A stretch of DNA of 64,000 nucleotides from Terriglobia bacterium (GTDB lineage Bacteria; Acidobacteriota; Terriglobia; Terriglobales; Acidobacteriaceae). How positions within the stretch are numbered: the stretch's first letter is position 1; each line of letters starts with the position of its first letter. Made by a program: the position numbers and the translations under genes. Shown here one piece after another: positions 17,895-26,884 of this stretch. The notes below the pieces were generated by a model. The model was not told the DNA's origin, made no database searches, and saw nothing but the letters and a program-made list of their open reading frames with translations. The stretch covers positions 62,001-126,000 of the forward strand of contig JAIQGF010000003.1 of the NCBI GenBank assembly GCA_020072845.1. The letters run 5' to 3'.

Positions 17895-18497
17895 ATGCCC
17901 ACAAACTACACCTCGCAATACGTGAAGGAAGCGGCCGAGATCCTGCAGGCGCTGGATCAAGCCTCGGTGGAAGAAATGGTTCGCCTGCTGGTGCAGGTGC
18001 GCCGCGGTGGAGGCCGTCTCTTCTTCGTCGGCGTGGGCGGCGGCGCCGGCCATGCCTCGCACGCGGTGTGCGACTTTCGCAAGATCGCCGGCATGGAGGC
18101 TTACAGCGTCACCGACAACGTTTCGGAGCTGACGGCGCGCATCAACGACGACGGCTGGGACAGCGCTTATGAACATTGGCTGCGCGGCAGCCGCTTGCGT
18201 GGCGGCGACATGCTGTTTGTCTTTTCCGTTGGGGGTGGAGACCTGGAGCGCCGCATCAGTTCCAACGTGGTGCACGCCGTGCGCTACGCCAAGCAGGTGG
18301 GCGCCCTGGTATGCGCCATCGTCGGCCGCGACGGCGGATACGCGGCCAAGGCGGCCGACGTCGCCATCGTCGTGCGCACCGTCAATCCGGACACGGTCAC
18401 GCCGCATACAGAGTCGTTCCAGGCGATGCTGTGGCACCTGCTGGTATCGCATCCCGAATTGAAGTGCAACCCGATGAAGTGGGAATCCGTCCGCTGA
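17895..18497 (+). CDS. gmhA: SIS-domain phosphosugar isomerase, GmhA-like
   Basis: Predicted to convert sedoheptulose 7-phosphate to D-glycero-D-manno-heptose 7-phosphate, the first committed step of heptose synthesis. The 200-residue size is typical of GmhA. The phosphosugar-binding core reads RLFFVGVGGGAGHASH near residue 40. LFVFSVGGG follows near 112, then AIVGRDGGYAAKAADVAI and a C-terminal TPHTESFQAMLWHLL. GGAGG stands four bases ahead of the ATG. hddA, gmhB and an hddC-like gene in the same locus support the substrate. The P-loop differs from E. coli GmhA (GNGGSA), so another phosphosugar is possible. Confidence 0.68.
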   Translation: MPTNYTSQYVKEAAEILQALDQASVEEMVRLLVQVRRGGGRLFFVGVGGGAGHASHAVCDFRKIAGMEAYSVTDNVSELTARINDDGWDSAYEHWLRGSRLRGGDMLFVFSVGGGDLERRISSNVVHAVRYAKQVGALVCAIVGRDGGYAAKAADVAIVVRTVNPDTVTPHTESFQAMLWHLLVSHPELKCNPMKWESVR

Positions 18498-18658
18498 CCG
18501 AACTCGACCCAGTTTGCCCATCTCGTGGAGCAGACCACCGTTGCGGGTAGCCCACCGGCCCGCCGGCGGCCTGCTGCCATCACCGATCACCGAAAAACTT
18601 GTTTGCGCGTGCGCGGGCCTGCGCTGTCGGCTTGGCGCATGCGGAATGGAGGTCTACC

Positions 18659-19402
18659 TTGCATTCAAACCTGGAAAAACTGCAGGTGCAAATCTTTGCC
18701 GACGGCGCTGACCTTGCCGGCGCACTGGAGCTGTACAAGAACCCCCTGATCCGCGGCTTCACCACCAATCCGACGCTGATGCGCGCCGCCGGCGTCACCG
18801 ACTATGCGCAGTTTGCCCGCACCTTGCTGGGCGCCATCCCCGACCGGCCGATTTCGTTCGAAGTGATTGCCGATGACTTCGAAGAAATGGAGTGGCAGGC
18901 GATGGAAATCGCGTCGTGGGGTGGACAGGTCAACGTCAAGATTCCCGTCACCAATACGCGCGGAGAGAGTTCCGTGCGCCTGATTCGGCGCCTGGCCCGT
19001 GCCCAGGTGCGGCTGAACGTGACCGCACTCCTGACTCTGGACCAGGTGCGCGAAGTGGCGGAGTCCCTGGGGGGTAGTCCGTCGTACGTCTCGGTGTTTG
19101 CCGGCCGCATCGCCGACACCGGCCGCGACCCGGTGCCGCTGATGACCGAGGCGGTCAAGATTTTGGAACCCTATCAGCGCCTGCAACTGATCTGGGCCAG
19201 CCCGCGCGAACTCCTCAACATCTTCCATGCCGACGCAATCGGTTGCCACGTCATTACCGTCACTCACGACGTTTTAAGGAAACTGGCACTCGTGGGCAAA
19301 AGCCTCGACGAATATTCACTGGCGACGGTGAAAATGTTCTACGACGATGCGCAGAAGGCAGGATTCCGCCTGGCAAGGCCGGGTATGGAACAGGTCGCCT
19401 GA
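18659..19402 (+). CDS. Short transaldolase (TalC/Fsa-like)
   Basis: A Schiff-base aldolase of 247 residues that interconverts sugar phosphates of the pentose phosphate pathway, generating sedoheptulose 7-phosphate. It has IFADGADLAGALELYKNP and GFTTNPTLMRAAG (class signature). The catalytic-lysine strand is VNVKIPVTN near residue 98, and LNVTALLTLDQV and YVSVFAGRIADTGRD follow. The start is TTG at 18659, because GGAGG lies six bases before it and no ATG is near. Position directly after the gmhA-like gene suggests it feeds heptose synthesis. Fructose-6-phosphate aldolase activity cannot be excluded. A strong terminator follows. Confidence 0.82.
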   Translation: MHSNLEKLQVQIFADGADLAGALELYKNPLIRGFTTNPTLMRAAGVTDYAQFARTLLGAIPDRPISFEVIADDFEEMEWQAMEIASWGGQVNVKIPVTNTRGESSVRLIRRLARAQVRLNVTALLTLDQVREVAESLGGSPSYVSVFAGRIADTGRDPVPLMTEAVKILEPYQRLQLIWASPRELLNIFHADAIGCHVITVTHDVLRKLALVGKSLDEYSLATVKMFYDDAQKAGFRLARPGMEQVA

Positions 19403-19520
19403 CCGCGCCGAGGCGTTACCGTCAAGCAACACGGGAAATGGGGTGTAATAATCCGGCGGGTTTGCAGGTTCAACGGAATCTCCCGAATGCTTGAGTAACA
19501 CGCTGCTCCGGCCTCTTGCA

Positions 19521-19560
19521 GCCGCTCGGACCCAGGTAGTGGGTCGAGCGGCTTTGTTGT
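19521..19560 (+). terminator. Rho-independent terminator after the polysaccharide/transaldolase genes
   Basis: A GC-rich stem of 13 base pairs with one bulged base (arms 19521-19534 and 19540-19552) and a five-base loop is followed by the T-rich run TTTGTTGT. It lies 118 bases after the transaldolase stop and probably ends the long plus-strand operon. Confidence 0.75.
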
Positions 19561-19883
19561 CTGGCTCAGGCCCGCGTATCCAACAAGGCCTGTTTTTCTC
19601 AGCTTTTCGAAGATGGGGAACGCGACGTGCCCGATTTGGTTTCATTGTCTTGCACTGGATCGCGTGATCTAGACCTGCACACACTTGGGCGCGCTCTTGC
19701 TCACGCTCGTGATCGTCCTCGGCATCGCCGTTGTTTTATACTCGGGAGCAGTCAGGCGATGAACAGCAAAGGTAGCGATGGCACGCTGTTTGTGTAAGGC
19801 ATCATGAAGACCGAAAACGAGAGGGCCATGCAGAAAGCTGTGGGCCAGTAAGTTTGTTCAATTAACCGAGGAGACCACGAACT
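19561..19883. other. Intergenic region without a convincing gene
   Basis: This stretch separates the operon terminator from the cytochrome gene. A short open frame at 19683-19760 would encode a hydrophobic peptide (LGALLLTLVIVLGIAVVLYSG), but it has no good start or ribosome site. A 15-codon frame at 19804 has no support either. A TATACT hexamer at 19737-19742 could be a -10 element, but no matching -35 is seen. The cytochrome ribosome site GAGGAG is at the right end. Confidence 0.5.
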
Positions 19884-20219
19884 ATGAGTCGACACGCGTT
19901 ACGTATCACTGCGGTAGTGCTGGTACTGATAGTGGCTGCAATCACGCCCGCGCTGGCCGCTGATGCCGTTGCCGGGCACGCCGTCTACGACAAGAAGTGC
20001 AAGATGTGCCACGGCGCCACCGGCGAAGGGAACCCGGGTATGGCCAAGGCGCTCAATACGGCCATTCCACCGCTGGGTTCGCCTGAGGTGCAGAAGATGA
20101 GCGATGCCGACCTGAAGAAGATCGTCACCCAGGGCAAGGGCAAGATGAAACCGCCCGCGGGTCTGAGCAGCGCCGATGTTGACAACGTGATCGCGTTCAT
20201 TCGCACGCTGAAGAAGTAG
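19884..20219 (+). CDS. Small secreted c-type cytochrome
   Basis: A 111-residue periplasmic electron carrier. An N-terminal signal peptide (hydrophobic core VVLVLIVAAI, cleavage after ALA near residue 26) is followed by one haem-attachment motif CKMCH near residue 39-43. A distal KMKPP segment (Met ligand) lies near residue 85. The length and single haem fit the cytochrome c6/c-553-like class. A GAGGAG ribosome site lies eight bases before the ATG. It stands alone between the transaldolase and the isomerase, so its partner oxidase or reductase is not visible here. Confidence 0.9.
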   Translation: MSRHALRITAVVLVLIVAAITPALAADAVAGHAVYDKKCKMCHGATGEGNPGMAKALNTAIPPLGSPEVQKMSDADLKKIVTQGKGKMKPPAGLSSADVDNVIAFIRTLKK

Positions 20220-20374
20220 GTTTGTGAGAGCGGTTGTTTCATTGGTGGAAACAGTCTCCGGCCAGCGAACGGGGGCGCCCGCGATTGGCCGGAGGCGAAT
20301 TCCACGTAGCCTGATTGACGCCCTCGGTGTGGGGTCGGCTGCGTCGCTACAATCAGTGGCCGCGGAGGAAACGT

Positions 20375-22117
20375 GTGGGTACTATGCGCACGGTGAAGAT
20401 CAACCGCCAGACTTTCAAAATGCCGGCCGACCTCACCAACGCCGTCCGCGCCACGCTCGATGACTGGAAAAAGCAGGAGAAGGCGCGGCGGCTGTGGCGC
20501 GGCGACGCCTCGCTGTGGACCGGCGCCGACGAAGCCAACTGGCTCGGCTGGATGGGCATCCTTGACGACCAGCTCGCGCGCATCCAGCACCTGAAGGCAA
20601 TCGCCGAGGAGGTGAAGGCCGCTGGGTTCAAGCACGCGCTGCTGCTGGGCATGGGCGGATCCAGTCTTTGTCCCGAAGTCATGCGGCTGACCTTCGGCAA
20701 GATCGCGGGCTCGCCGGAACTGCACGTACTCGATTCCACCGACCCGGCGCAAATCAAGGCCATCGAAAGCCGGATTGATTACAAGAGCACGATCTTCATC
20801 GTGTCGAGCAAGTCCGGCAGCACCCTGGAACCCAACATTTTCAAGCAGTACTTCTTCGAGCGCGCCAAGCAGGAATTGGGCGCCGCCGAAGCCGGCAATC
20901 GCTTCATCGCCATTACCGATCCGGGATCCAACATGCAGCGCGTGGCCGAGAGCGACTGCTTCCGCCACATTTTCTACGGACTGAAGAGCATCGGCGGGCG
21001 CTACTCGGCGCTGTCCGACTTCGGCATGGTTCCGGCGGCGGTGATGGGCGTCGATATGCCGCGTTTCCTCAACGCGACGGAAGAGATGGTGCACGCCTGC
21101 GGCGCGACCGTGCCGGTCGAAGAGAATCCCGGTGTCGTGCTGGGCGTAATCCTGGGCACGCTCGGCGTTCGCGGCCGCGACAAGGTCACCATCATCACCT
21201 CGCCGGGCATTTTCGATCTTGGCGCATGGCTCGAACAGTTGGTCGCCGAGTCCACCGGCAAAATCGGGAAAGGCCTGGTCCCGGTGGATCGCGAACGTCT
21301 CGGCAGGCCCGAGGTGTACGGCAATGACCGTGTGTTCGCCTACCTGCGGCTTGACTCGGCGCCGGACAAGGCACAAGACGCGGCCATCGAAGCGTTGGAA
21401 AAGACCGGGCAGCCGGTGGTTCGTATTGCTGTCGAGCGGGAGTACAGTCTGGGAGAGGAATTCTTCCGCTGGGAGATTGCGACGGCGGTGGCGGGCTCGG
21501 TGATCGGGATCAATCCGTTCGACCAGCCCGACGTCGAAGCCGCCAAGATCGCCACTCGCAAGCTGACCTCGGAATACGAGCAGCAAGGCAGCCTGCCGCC
21601 GGAGACCCCGCTGTTTGAGGCGGACGGCATTCGCCTGTTTACCGATCCGAAGAATGCGGAAGCGCTGAAGAAATCCGCGCAGCAGCAATCGCTGGCGGGA
21701 TATCTGAAGGCGCATCTCGACCGCACGAAGGCCGGAGATTACTTCGCGGTGCTGGCGTTCATCGAGATGAACGACGCGCACGAAGCTGCTCTCCAGGGCA
21801 TCCGGCACGATATCCGCGATGTCAAGCGGGTTGCCACCTGCCTTGGTTTCGGACCGCGATTCCTGCATTCCACCGGCCAGGCTTACAAAGGCGGTCCCAA
21901 CAGCGGCGTGTTCCTGCAGATCACCTGTGACGACGCCCGGGACCTGCCGGTTCCCGGACAGAAGTACACCTTCGGAGTGGTGAAGGCGGCGCAAGCGCGC
22001 GGCGACTTCCAGGTGCTGGCCGATCGCGGCCGGCGTGCGTTGCGCGTGCATCTCGGTCCCAATGTCGGCGCTGGGCTTGCGACCCTGGCGGCGGCGGTGA
22101 AGCAGGCGCTCCAGTAA
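20375..22117 (+). CDS. pgi: Phosphoglucose isomerase of the Tal-Pgi fusion type, standalone
   Basis: Interconverts glucose 6-phosphate and fructose 6-phosphate in the cytoplasm. The roughly 580-residue protein contains two SIS-like halves: LLGMGGSSLCPEV near residue 90, then IFIVSSKSGSTLEPN near 147 and SIGGRYSALSDFG near 207. A C-terminal extension follows (HSTGQAYKGGPNSGVF, near 510). This architecture matches the isomerase half of bifunctional transaldolase/phosphoglucose isomerase proteins; here no transaldolase is fused, although a separate one lies 1 kb upstream. GTG at 20375 is preferred because GGAGGA stands five bases before it; ATG at 20384 is the alternative. Confidence 0.82.
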   Translation: MGTMRTVKINRQTFKMPADLTNAVRATLDDWKKQEKARRLWRGDASLWTGADEANWLGWMGILDDQLARIQHLKAIAEEVKAAGFKHALLLGMGGSSLCPEVMRLTFGKIAGSPELHVLDSTDPAQIKAIESRIDYKSTIFIVSSKSGSTLEPNIFKQYFFERAKQELGAAEAGNRFIAITDPGSNMQRVAESDCFRHIFYGLKSIGGRYSALSDFGMVPAAVMGVDMPRFLNATEEMVHACGATVPVEENPGVVLGVILGTLGVRGRDKVTIITSPGIFDLGAWLEQLVAESTGKIGKGLVPVDRERLGRPEVYGNDRVFAYLRLDSAPDKAQDAAIEALEKTGQPVVRIAVEREYSLGEEFFRWEIATAVAGSVIGINPFDQPDVEAAKIATRKLTSEYEQQGSLPPETPLFEADGIRLFTDPKNAEALKKSAQQQSLAGYLKAHLDRTKAGDYFAVLAFIEMNDAHEAALQGIRHDIRDVKRVATCLGFGPRFLHSTGQAYKGGPNSGVFLQITCDDARDLPVPGQKYTFGVVKAAQARGDFQVLADRGRRALRVHLGPNVGAGLATLAAAVKQALQ

Positions 22118-22135
22118 GCGCAACTTGGCGAAACT

Positions 22136-22330
22136 TCACGAAGGAGCATTTCGACATGCAAATCGGAATGCGAAGCCGTGATGGTGCACGAGCCAGCAGC
22201 GCTGCTGTGAACCGTCGAGCCGGTCACGGTGCAATTGCCGCTGGCCGCAAAGGTCACCGCGAGTCCAGAGGACGCGGTCGCGCTCACGGTGAAATCGCAA
22301 ACAATCGGAATCGCAGAAACGACAGCGCAC
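22136..22330 (-). pseudogene. Relic of a bacterial Ig-like repeat surface protein
   Basis: Read on the minus strand, the frame encodes a segment containing SATASSGLAVTFAASGNC, TVTGSTVH and AAGSCTITAS. This is the recognisable core of an Ig-like/MBG-type repeat of large secreted acidobacterial proteins. It has no complete neighbours, no start with a ribosome site and stops soon on both sides, and it runs into the end of the isomerase gene. It is best explained as a fragment left from a decayed gene. Confidence 0.5.
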
Positions 22331-22375
22331 CGAATCCTGCGGGCAGCAACGGTTCTGAATCGCGACGGATACGAC

Positions 22376-23584
22376 CTAAGAAAGATCGCTTGTCATGATG
22401 AAGAGGGGCTTCATCTCGAAGCTCTTGTAGTGCGGCCGCAGTCGTTCGGTGTTGTAGTTTTCTTTCACGTTCACGACTTTCTTCGAGGCGGTTACCACGT
22501 CGATCGGCATGTTGTCGTAGCGGCCGTTCTTGAGGACCACCAGCCTGCCGTGGGCCTTGTTCAGAATCAGGTCGAGGGCAAGATTGCCGTAGGCCATGGG
22601 GACGATCGAATCGATCGCGTCGGGATCGCCACCGCGGACCAAATAGCCCAGCTTTTGGTTGATGACGTGGATAAGGTCGCCGTTGTTGTATTTCGGGGAG
22701 AGTTCCTGCAGCTTTTCCGAGACCAGATCCCCGATTCCGCCCAGTTTCTTATGCCCGAAGGCGTCGGTCGTCTCCTTTTCAAAGACCATTTCCCCACCTT
22801 CGAACATCGCTCCTTCTGACAGCAGCAGGACAGAATACCGGCTTGGGTTCTTGCGGCGGTCGGCCACCAGCAATTCCGTCAAGCGCTCGATATTGAACTG
22901 ATGCTCCGGGATGACGCAGCGGTTCGCTGCCCCCGCCATGGTCGGCAACATGGCGGTGAAGCCGGCATAACGGCCGAACACCTCGACCACCAGAAAACGT
23001 TCATGCGAACCGGCGGAAGTCCGCAGACTGTTGATCATCTGAATGGTGCGCGTCACGCAGGTGCTGAACCCGATGCAGTAGTCGGTTCCCGGAACATCGT
23101 TATCCATGGTCTTGGGAATCCCGACCACCTTCACGCCTTCCTGATACAGGCGTACCCCATAGCTCAGCGTGTCATCGCCGCCGATCGGAATCAAATAGTC
23201 GATCCCGAGCCAGTCAAGATTCTTGAGCACTTCCGGCGTCAAGTCGTTCCTCTCGGCTTGGTATGTGCCCTGCAAGTGAGTGGGGATATGGGATTTCCTG
23301 ACCTGACTTGGATTCGTGCGGGACGTATGCAGGAAGGTTCCCCCGGTCCGGCCTGCCCGATTGACGAGTTCCTCGGAGAGGGTCTGGAAATTGTTGCGAT
23401 TGTCGTAGTCCTTGTCGCGGATGATGTCGACCAGGCTCGCCCATCCGCGGCGCAGCCCGATCACCTGGTAGCCCTCCCGCAGCGCCCTGATGGTGACCGC
23501 CCGAATCGCCGGGTTCAAACCGGGCACGTCGCCGCCGCCGGTGAGGATTCCGATCACGCCTTTGGTTGTACTGATATTGGACAT
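22376..23584 (-). CDS. Phosphofructokinase, residues of the PPi-dependent type
   Basis: Phosphorylates fructose 6-phosphate. The 402-residue protein has the PFK phosphate-donor loop GVIGILTGGGDVPGLN near residue 12-24, GGDDT at about 135-139, PKTMDND at about 157-163, and the substrate-site segment MINSLRTSAGSHERFLVVEVFGR near 184. Known ATP-dependent enzymes have GGDG and PGTIDND at the two diagnostic sites, while PPi-dependent ones have GGDD and PKT, as here. The ATG at 23584 begins the conserved part. A GAGGAG lies 15 bases upstream, which is rather far, and GTG at 23611 is an in-frame alternative. Confidence 0.85.
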   Translation of the reverse strand: MSNISTTKGVIGILTGGGDVPGLNPAIRAVTIRALREGYQVIGLRRGWASLVDIIRDKDYDNRNNFQTLSEELVNRAGRTGGTFLHTSRTNPSQVRKSHIPTHLQGTYQAERNDLTPEVLKNLDWLGIDYLIPIGGDDTLSYGVRLYQEGVKVVGIPKTMDNDVPGTDYCIGFSTCVTRTIQMINSLRTSAGSHERFLVVEVFGRYAGFTAMLPTMAGAANRCVIPEHQFNIERLTELLVADRRKNPSRYSVLLLSEGAMFEGGEMVFEKETTDAFGHKKLGGIGDLVSEKLQELSPKYNNGDLIHVINQKLGYLVRGGDPDAIDSIVPMAYGNLALDLILNKAHGRLVVLKNGRYDNMPIDVVTASKKVVNVKENYNTERLRPHYKSFEMKPLFIMTSDLS

Positions 23585-23743
23585 AGTGCGCTTTGTGGTC
23601 TCCTCATACACTACACCACGTAGTCACCCCAAGCGTGCTATTTGCGTGAGTCAGTCTGGGGTGGGTAGAGCACGTCCCCAGTCACCACGCCGAGAATCGC
23701 TGCTAAGGCGGGCGCAATCGCAAAGGCGGCCTTACTGCGCTGG

Positions 23744-23761
23744 CTACTATTTTGGTAGTAG
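23744..23761. promoter_or_regulatory. Inverted repeat, possible BlaI-type operator
   Basis: The arms CTACTA and TAGTAG are separated by six bases, 60 bases upstream of the TonB-dependent receptor start. BlaI/MecI repressors bind TACTA/TAGTA-type dyads, and a BlaI-family gene lies downstream in the same direction. Binding is inferred, not shown. Confidence 0.4.
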
Positions 23762-23821
23762 ACATTTCGCCCGCTGTAAGGTGTTGCGCGTCAATAGATA
23801 ACGCTTCCGCCGGGGTGGGGA

Positions 23822-26749
23822 ATGTCTCGCTTGGCCGTTTGCTTCCTGATGACACTGTGGTTTGCCGCCGCGTCGCACGCTCAAACGCCTGATACTGCGA
23901 CCCTTCGAGGCCAAGTGCTGGATCAGAGCCGCGCCGCCGTTGTCGGAGTCGAAGTCAAGGTCAAGAACGCGAGGACTGCGGCCGAGCGCAGCGCCGTGAC
24001 CGATGCCTCGGGAAACTTTGTAATCTCGGGACTGCCCGTCGGAACCTACACGACGACGGCACACAAAGAGGGTTTTGCGGACGCCAGCCGCGAGCTCACG
24101 CTGGTTGGTGGAGGCACGGCAGACCTCAGGCTGCAATTAAGCGTTTCGCAGGTGCAAGAACAAGTCATTGTGACCGGAGTTGCAGGAGAGGTGCGCAGCG
24201 ACGAGCCCCAGCTCGGCGACCGCCTCGGCGCGATGCAGCTTGAAGAGACTCCTTTGTTGAACCACCGGATTACCTATTTGCCGCTGCTGAATGCGGCGAA
24301 CCGGCCGGCTCTGAACCAGGGCGATGTATTCATGAACCAGAATCTTTTTACGACGAACGGGTCTGGGCGCCGCCAGACCGCGTGGGTAGTGGACGGCAGC
24401 TCCGGAAACGACAGTTGGGGCCGGCAGACGATCTTCACGAACGTGCCGCTGGTGGCGATTCAAGAAATGACGGTCCTGGAGAATGCATTCTCCGCGGCGT
24501 ACGGCGCCACCACCGGCGGCGTCGTCAATCTGGTGACGAGAAGCGGCGGCAACCAATACCACGGCGATCTGTTGGGACTTTGGCGGCCAAGCGATACGGC
24601 AGCAAGGCTATCGGGGTTCACGGCCAACACGGCCACCAGCGGCAACCAGGTGGTGACGGATTCCCTGGGACAACTTGGCGCAGCATTCTCCGGGCCAATC
24701 CCGGGAAGCGACCGGACGCACTTCTTCTTCGCCGGCGAGTACAGCCGGCAGAACCGCGGCTCGCCGGTTACGTCTCCGATTGCTCCCGGTGTATTCGTCG
24801 GGCACTACGCAGACTGGATGACGTTTCTGCGCCTCGATCACGCATTGAATCCAAGCAACACGGTATTTGTTCGCGCGAATACCGACAGTTTTCACGATAC
24901 GAATCCGAATGGCGCAGTGGGAGGCAACAGCCTGCCCACGGTGGATCGTATTTTCCGGAGACGGACTTACTCGCTGGAAGCAGGCGAAACTGCGGTCTTA
25001 ACGCCGGCGCTGCTGAACAATGTGCGGGCGCAATTCCAGTTGGCTTCGCCAATTACGCAATTCGATCCTGTGATTCTCGGCACACAATTCGTGGTTCCCA
25101 TCTCCACCGGCGGAACGTTTACCACGGGCACATCACAATCCGCGCTTCTTCTGAACCGGCAATATGGATTCAGCGACACGCTGGCGGCGGCCTGGGGCCG
25201 GCACCAGGTGAAATTTGGGGCCGATGTGCTGCATGCGCACAATGGCGGCAACAGCAAGGAGTTCGGGGGCCCGATCTTTCTCGGGCAGCTCCAATACAAC
25301 ACCTGCACCCAGCCGCTTACGGTGTGCGAAGGTCCAACGTTCCTCAACAATATCACCAACGTTCGCAGCTATACGCAGAGTTACGGCAGCGCCAATTACA
25401 CGGTCGATGACACGCTATGGTCGTTATTCGTGCAGGACGACTTCCGGGTTCGCCCCGACCTTACCCTGAACCTGGGGCTGCGGTATGAGCAGCAGACTTT
25501 TACCGACGCGCGCAAGAACTTCGCTCCCCGCGTGGGCTTCGCCTATGACTGGCGCGGCGCGGGCAGGACGGTGGTCCGCGGTGGATTCGGCATCTATTAC
25601 TCTCAGGTTGTCGACAACTCCGAGGCCAACTACGCGCTCGGCGGGCCGACCGGAGTGTTCAATTTCACCGCCACTCCCGGACAGATTGGTTTTCCGAGCA
25701 GTGTTTCCGCCGTGCCCTTACCTGCATTCCCGGCCGGCGCCGTCGCTCCGGTGCGAAGCCTGTATATCCGGCCCGGACGGAGAGCATTCTACGATCAGTT
25801 CTTTTCCACGTCGGTTCTTATGGGCTACCCCGATGCGCTTCTGAACCCCTACTCGGAGCAATGGACACTCGGATTCGAGCACCAATTCGGCCGAGGCTGG
25901 GTACTCAGCGCGGATTATCTCGGGTCACACACGGTACATGTCGTTCGCCCGTTGGATGTCGATCCGCCGACACCGTTCCTGCGAACGGCGCAGGGACAGA
26001 CGCGGAGCGCACAGGCTGCCAATTGCACGCGCCCACTCTGGGTGAAGTTCTATGCTGATGCCGGGCGCACCTGCAATCCGGCAACGGCAAATCCGCCGCA
26101 GCCGGCTTATGCCGTGATTCAGACGGATGTCAACAACGGCTTTGTGCAATACCAGGCGTTGAACGTCAACCTCAATCATCATTTCAGCCGCCGTTTCGTT
26201 ATGCTGGCCAGCTATGTGTACTCGCACTCGATTGACAACGTCGATCCCGACGCTCCGGGCGGCAACCCGAACGATCCTAATTTCACCGGCCGAGAGGAAA
26301 AGGGCAGCGCGATCTACGACCAGCGCCACCGCTTTGTGCTCAGTGGAACTTACAGTGCGCCCTTGGGATTCAATCTTGGTGGAGTCGCGACGCTGGCCTC
26401 AGGCCTGCCGTTCAATTTCGTGACGGGCACCAATAACAGCGGCGATACCGGCGCAACGACGGACCGGCCGGTGATCAACGGCGCGGTCGTGCCCCGCAAT
26501 GCCGGCCGTGGCCGGGCCATCTACGAGGTCGCGCCCTTTGTGGAGAAGGACATTGCGTTTGGTGAACGGTTCCACGTGAGAGCTCGCGCCGAGGCATTCA
26601 ATGTCTTCAATCACCCGAACTTTGTCGGCTACAGCGGGACGTACGGAAACGGAGCGACGGCCGGGACCGGCTTTGGTCTGCCGCTGACCGGCATCACGAA
26701 CCAGTTGCCGGCGCGTTCGCTGCAATTTTCGCTGCGCCTGATGTATTGA
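23822..26749 (+). CDS. TonB-dependent receptor with carboxypeptidase-regulatory domain (Oar-like)
   Basis: An outer-membrane beta-barrel transporter or adhesin-like receptor of 975 residues. A signal peptide (residues 1-20, cleavage after SHA) leads into a CarboxypepD_reg/Cna-B-like domain (about 24-100: LRGQVLDQSRAAVVGVEV). A plug region with GATTGGVVNLVTRSGGNQYHG near 230 follows, then a long barrel. The barrel ends in a typical aromatic beta-signal (SLQFSLRLMY). GGGGTGGGGA precedes the ATG. It is followed by a BlaI-type repressor and an M56 protease. Substrate is unknown; acidobacterial members may import oligosaccharides or peptides. Confidence 0.88.
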   Translation: MSRLAVCFLMTLWFAAASHAQTPDTATLRGQVLDQSRAAVVGVEVKVKNARTAAERSAVTDASGNFVISGLPVGTYTTTAHKEGFADASRELTLVGGGTADLRLQLSVSQVQEQVIVTGVAGEVRSDEPQLGDRLGAMQLEETPLLNHRITYLPLLNAANRPALNQGDVFMNQNLFTTNGSGRRQTAWVVDGSSGNDSWGRQTIFTNVPLVAIQEMTVLENAFSAAYGATTGGVVNLVTRSGGNQYHGDLLGLWRPSDTAARLSGFTANTATSGNQVVTDSLGQLGAAFSGPIPGSDRTHFFFAGEYSRQNRGSPVTSPIAPGVFVGHYADWMTFLRLDHALNPSNTVFVRANTDSFHDTNPNGAVGGNSLPTVDRIFRRRTYSLEAGETAVLTPALLNNVRAQFQLASPITQFDPVILGTQFVVPISTGGTFTTGTSQSALLLNRQYGFSDTLAAAWGRHQVKFGADVLHAHNGGNSKEFGGPIFLGQLQYNTCTQPLTVCEGPTFLNNITNVRSYTQSYGSANYTVDDTLWSLFVQDDFRVRPDLTLNLGLRYEQQTFTDARKNFAPRVGFAYDWRGAGRTVVRGGFGIYYSQVVDNSEANYALGGPTGVFNFTATPGQIGFPSSVSAVPLPAFPAGAVAPVRSLYIRPGRRAFYDQFFSTSVLMGYPDALLNPYSEQWTLGFEHQFGRGWVLSADYLGSHTVHVVRPLDVDPPTPFLRTAQGQTRSAQAANCTRPLWVKFYADAGRTCNPATANPPQPAYAVIQTDVNNGFVQYQALNVNLNHHFSRRFVMLASYVYSHSIDNVDPDAPGGNPNDPNFTGREEKGSAIYDQRHRFVLSGTYSAPLGFNLGGVATLASGLPFNFVTGTNNSGDTGATTDRPVINGAVVPRNAGRGRAIYEVAPFVEKDIAFGERFHVRARAEAFNVFNHPNFVGYSGTYGNGATAGTGFGLPLTGITNQLPARSLQFSLRLMY

Positions 26750-26884
26750 AGACGCACGCTCCCGTGCGGGCCGCTGTTCTTGCGTTTCCCCAGTCAAGCA
26801 GTGCGTCCGCGGGCGTCGCGGGGCGCAGCGATTGATGAACCCAGGAATTGATCGTAAGCTGGTCAGCCGGAAAGAACGGGTCAA

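Noticed and set aside
1-19402. Reading the polysaccharide locus as a mobile island
   Set aside because: No integrase, transposase, tRNA or direct repeat is visible at its borders in the window, and base use does not differ visibly from neighbours.
19804-19851. A 15-codon frame ahead of the cytochrome gene
   Set aside because: No ribosome site, promoter or distinctive composition, unlike the lysine-rich micro-gene.
19985-22123. A very long open frame (over 700 codons) antisense to the isomerase gene
   Set aside because: It covers the isomerase coding strand, has no known motif, and such antisense frames are common in high-GC codon usage.
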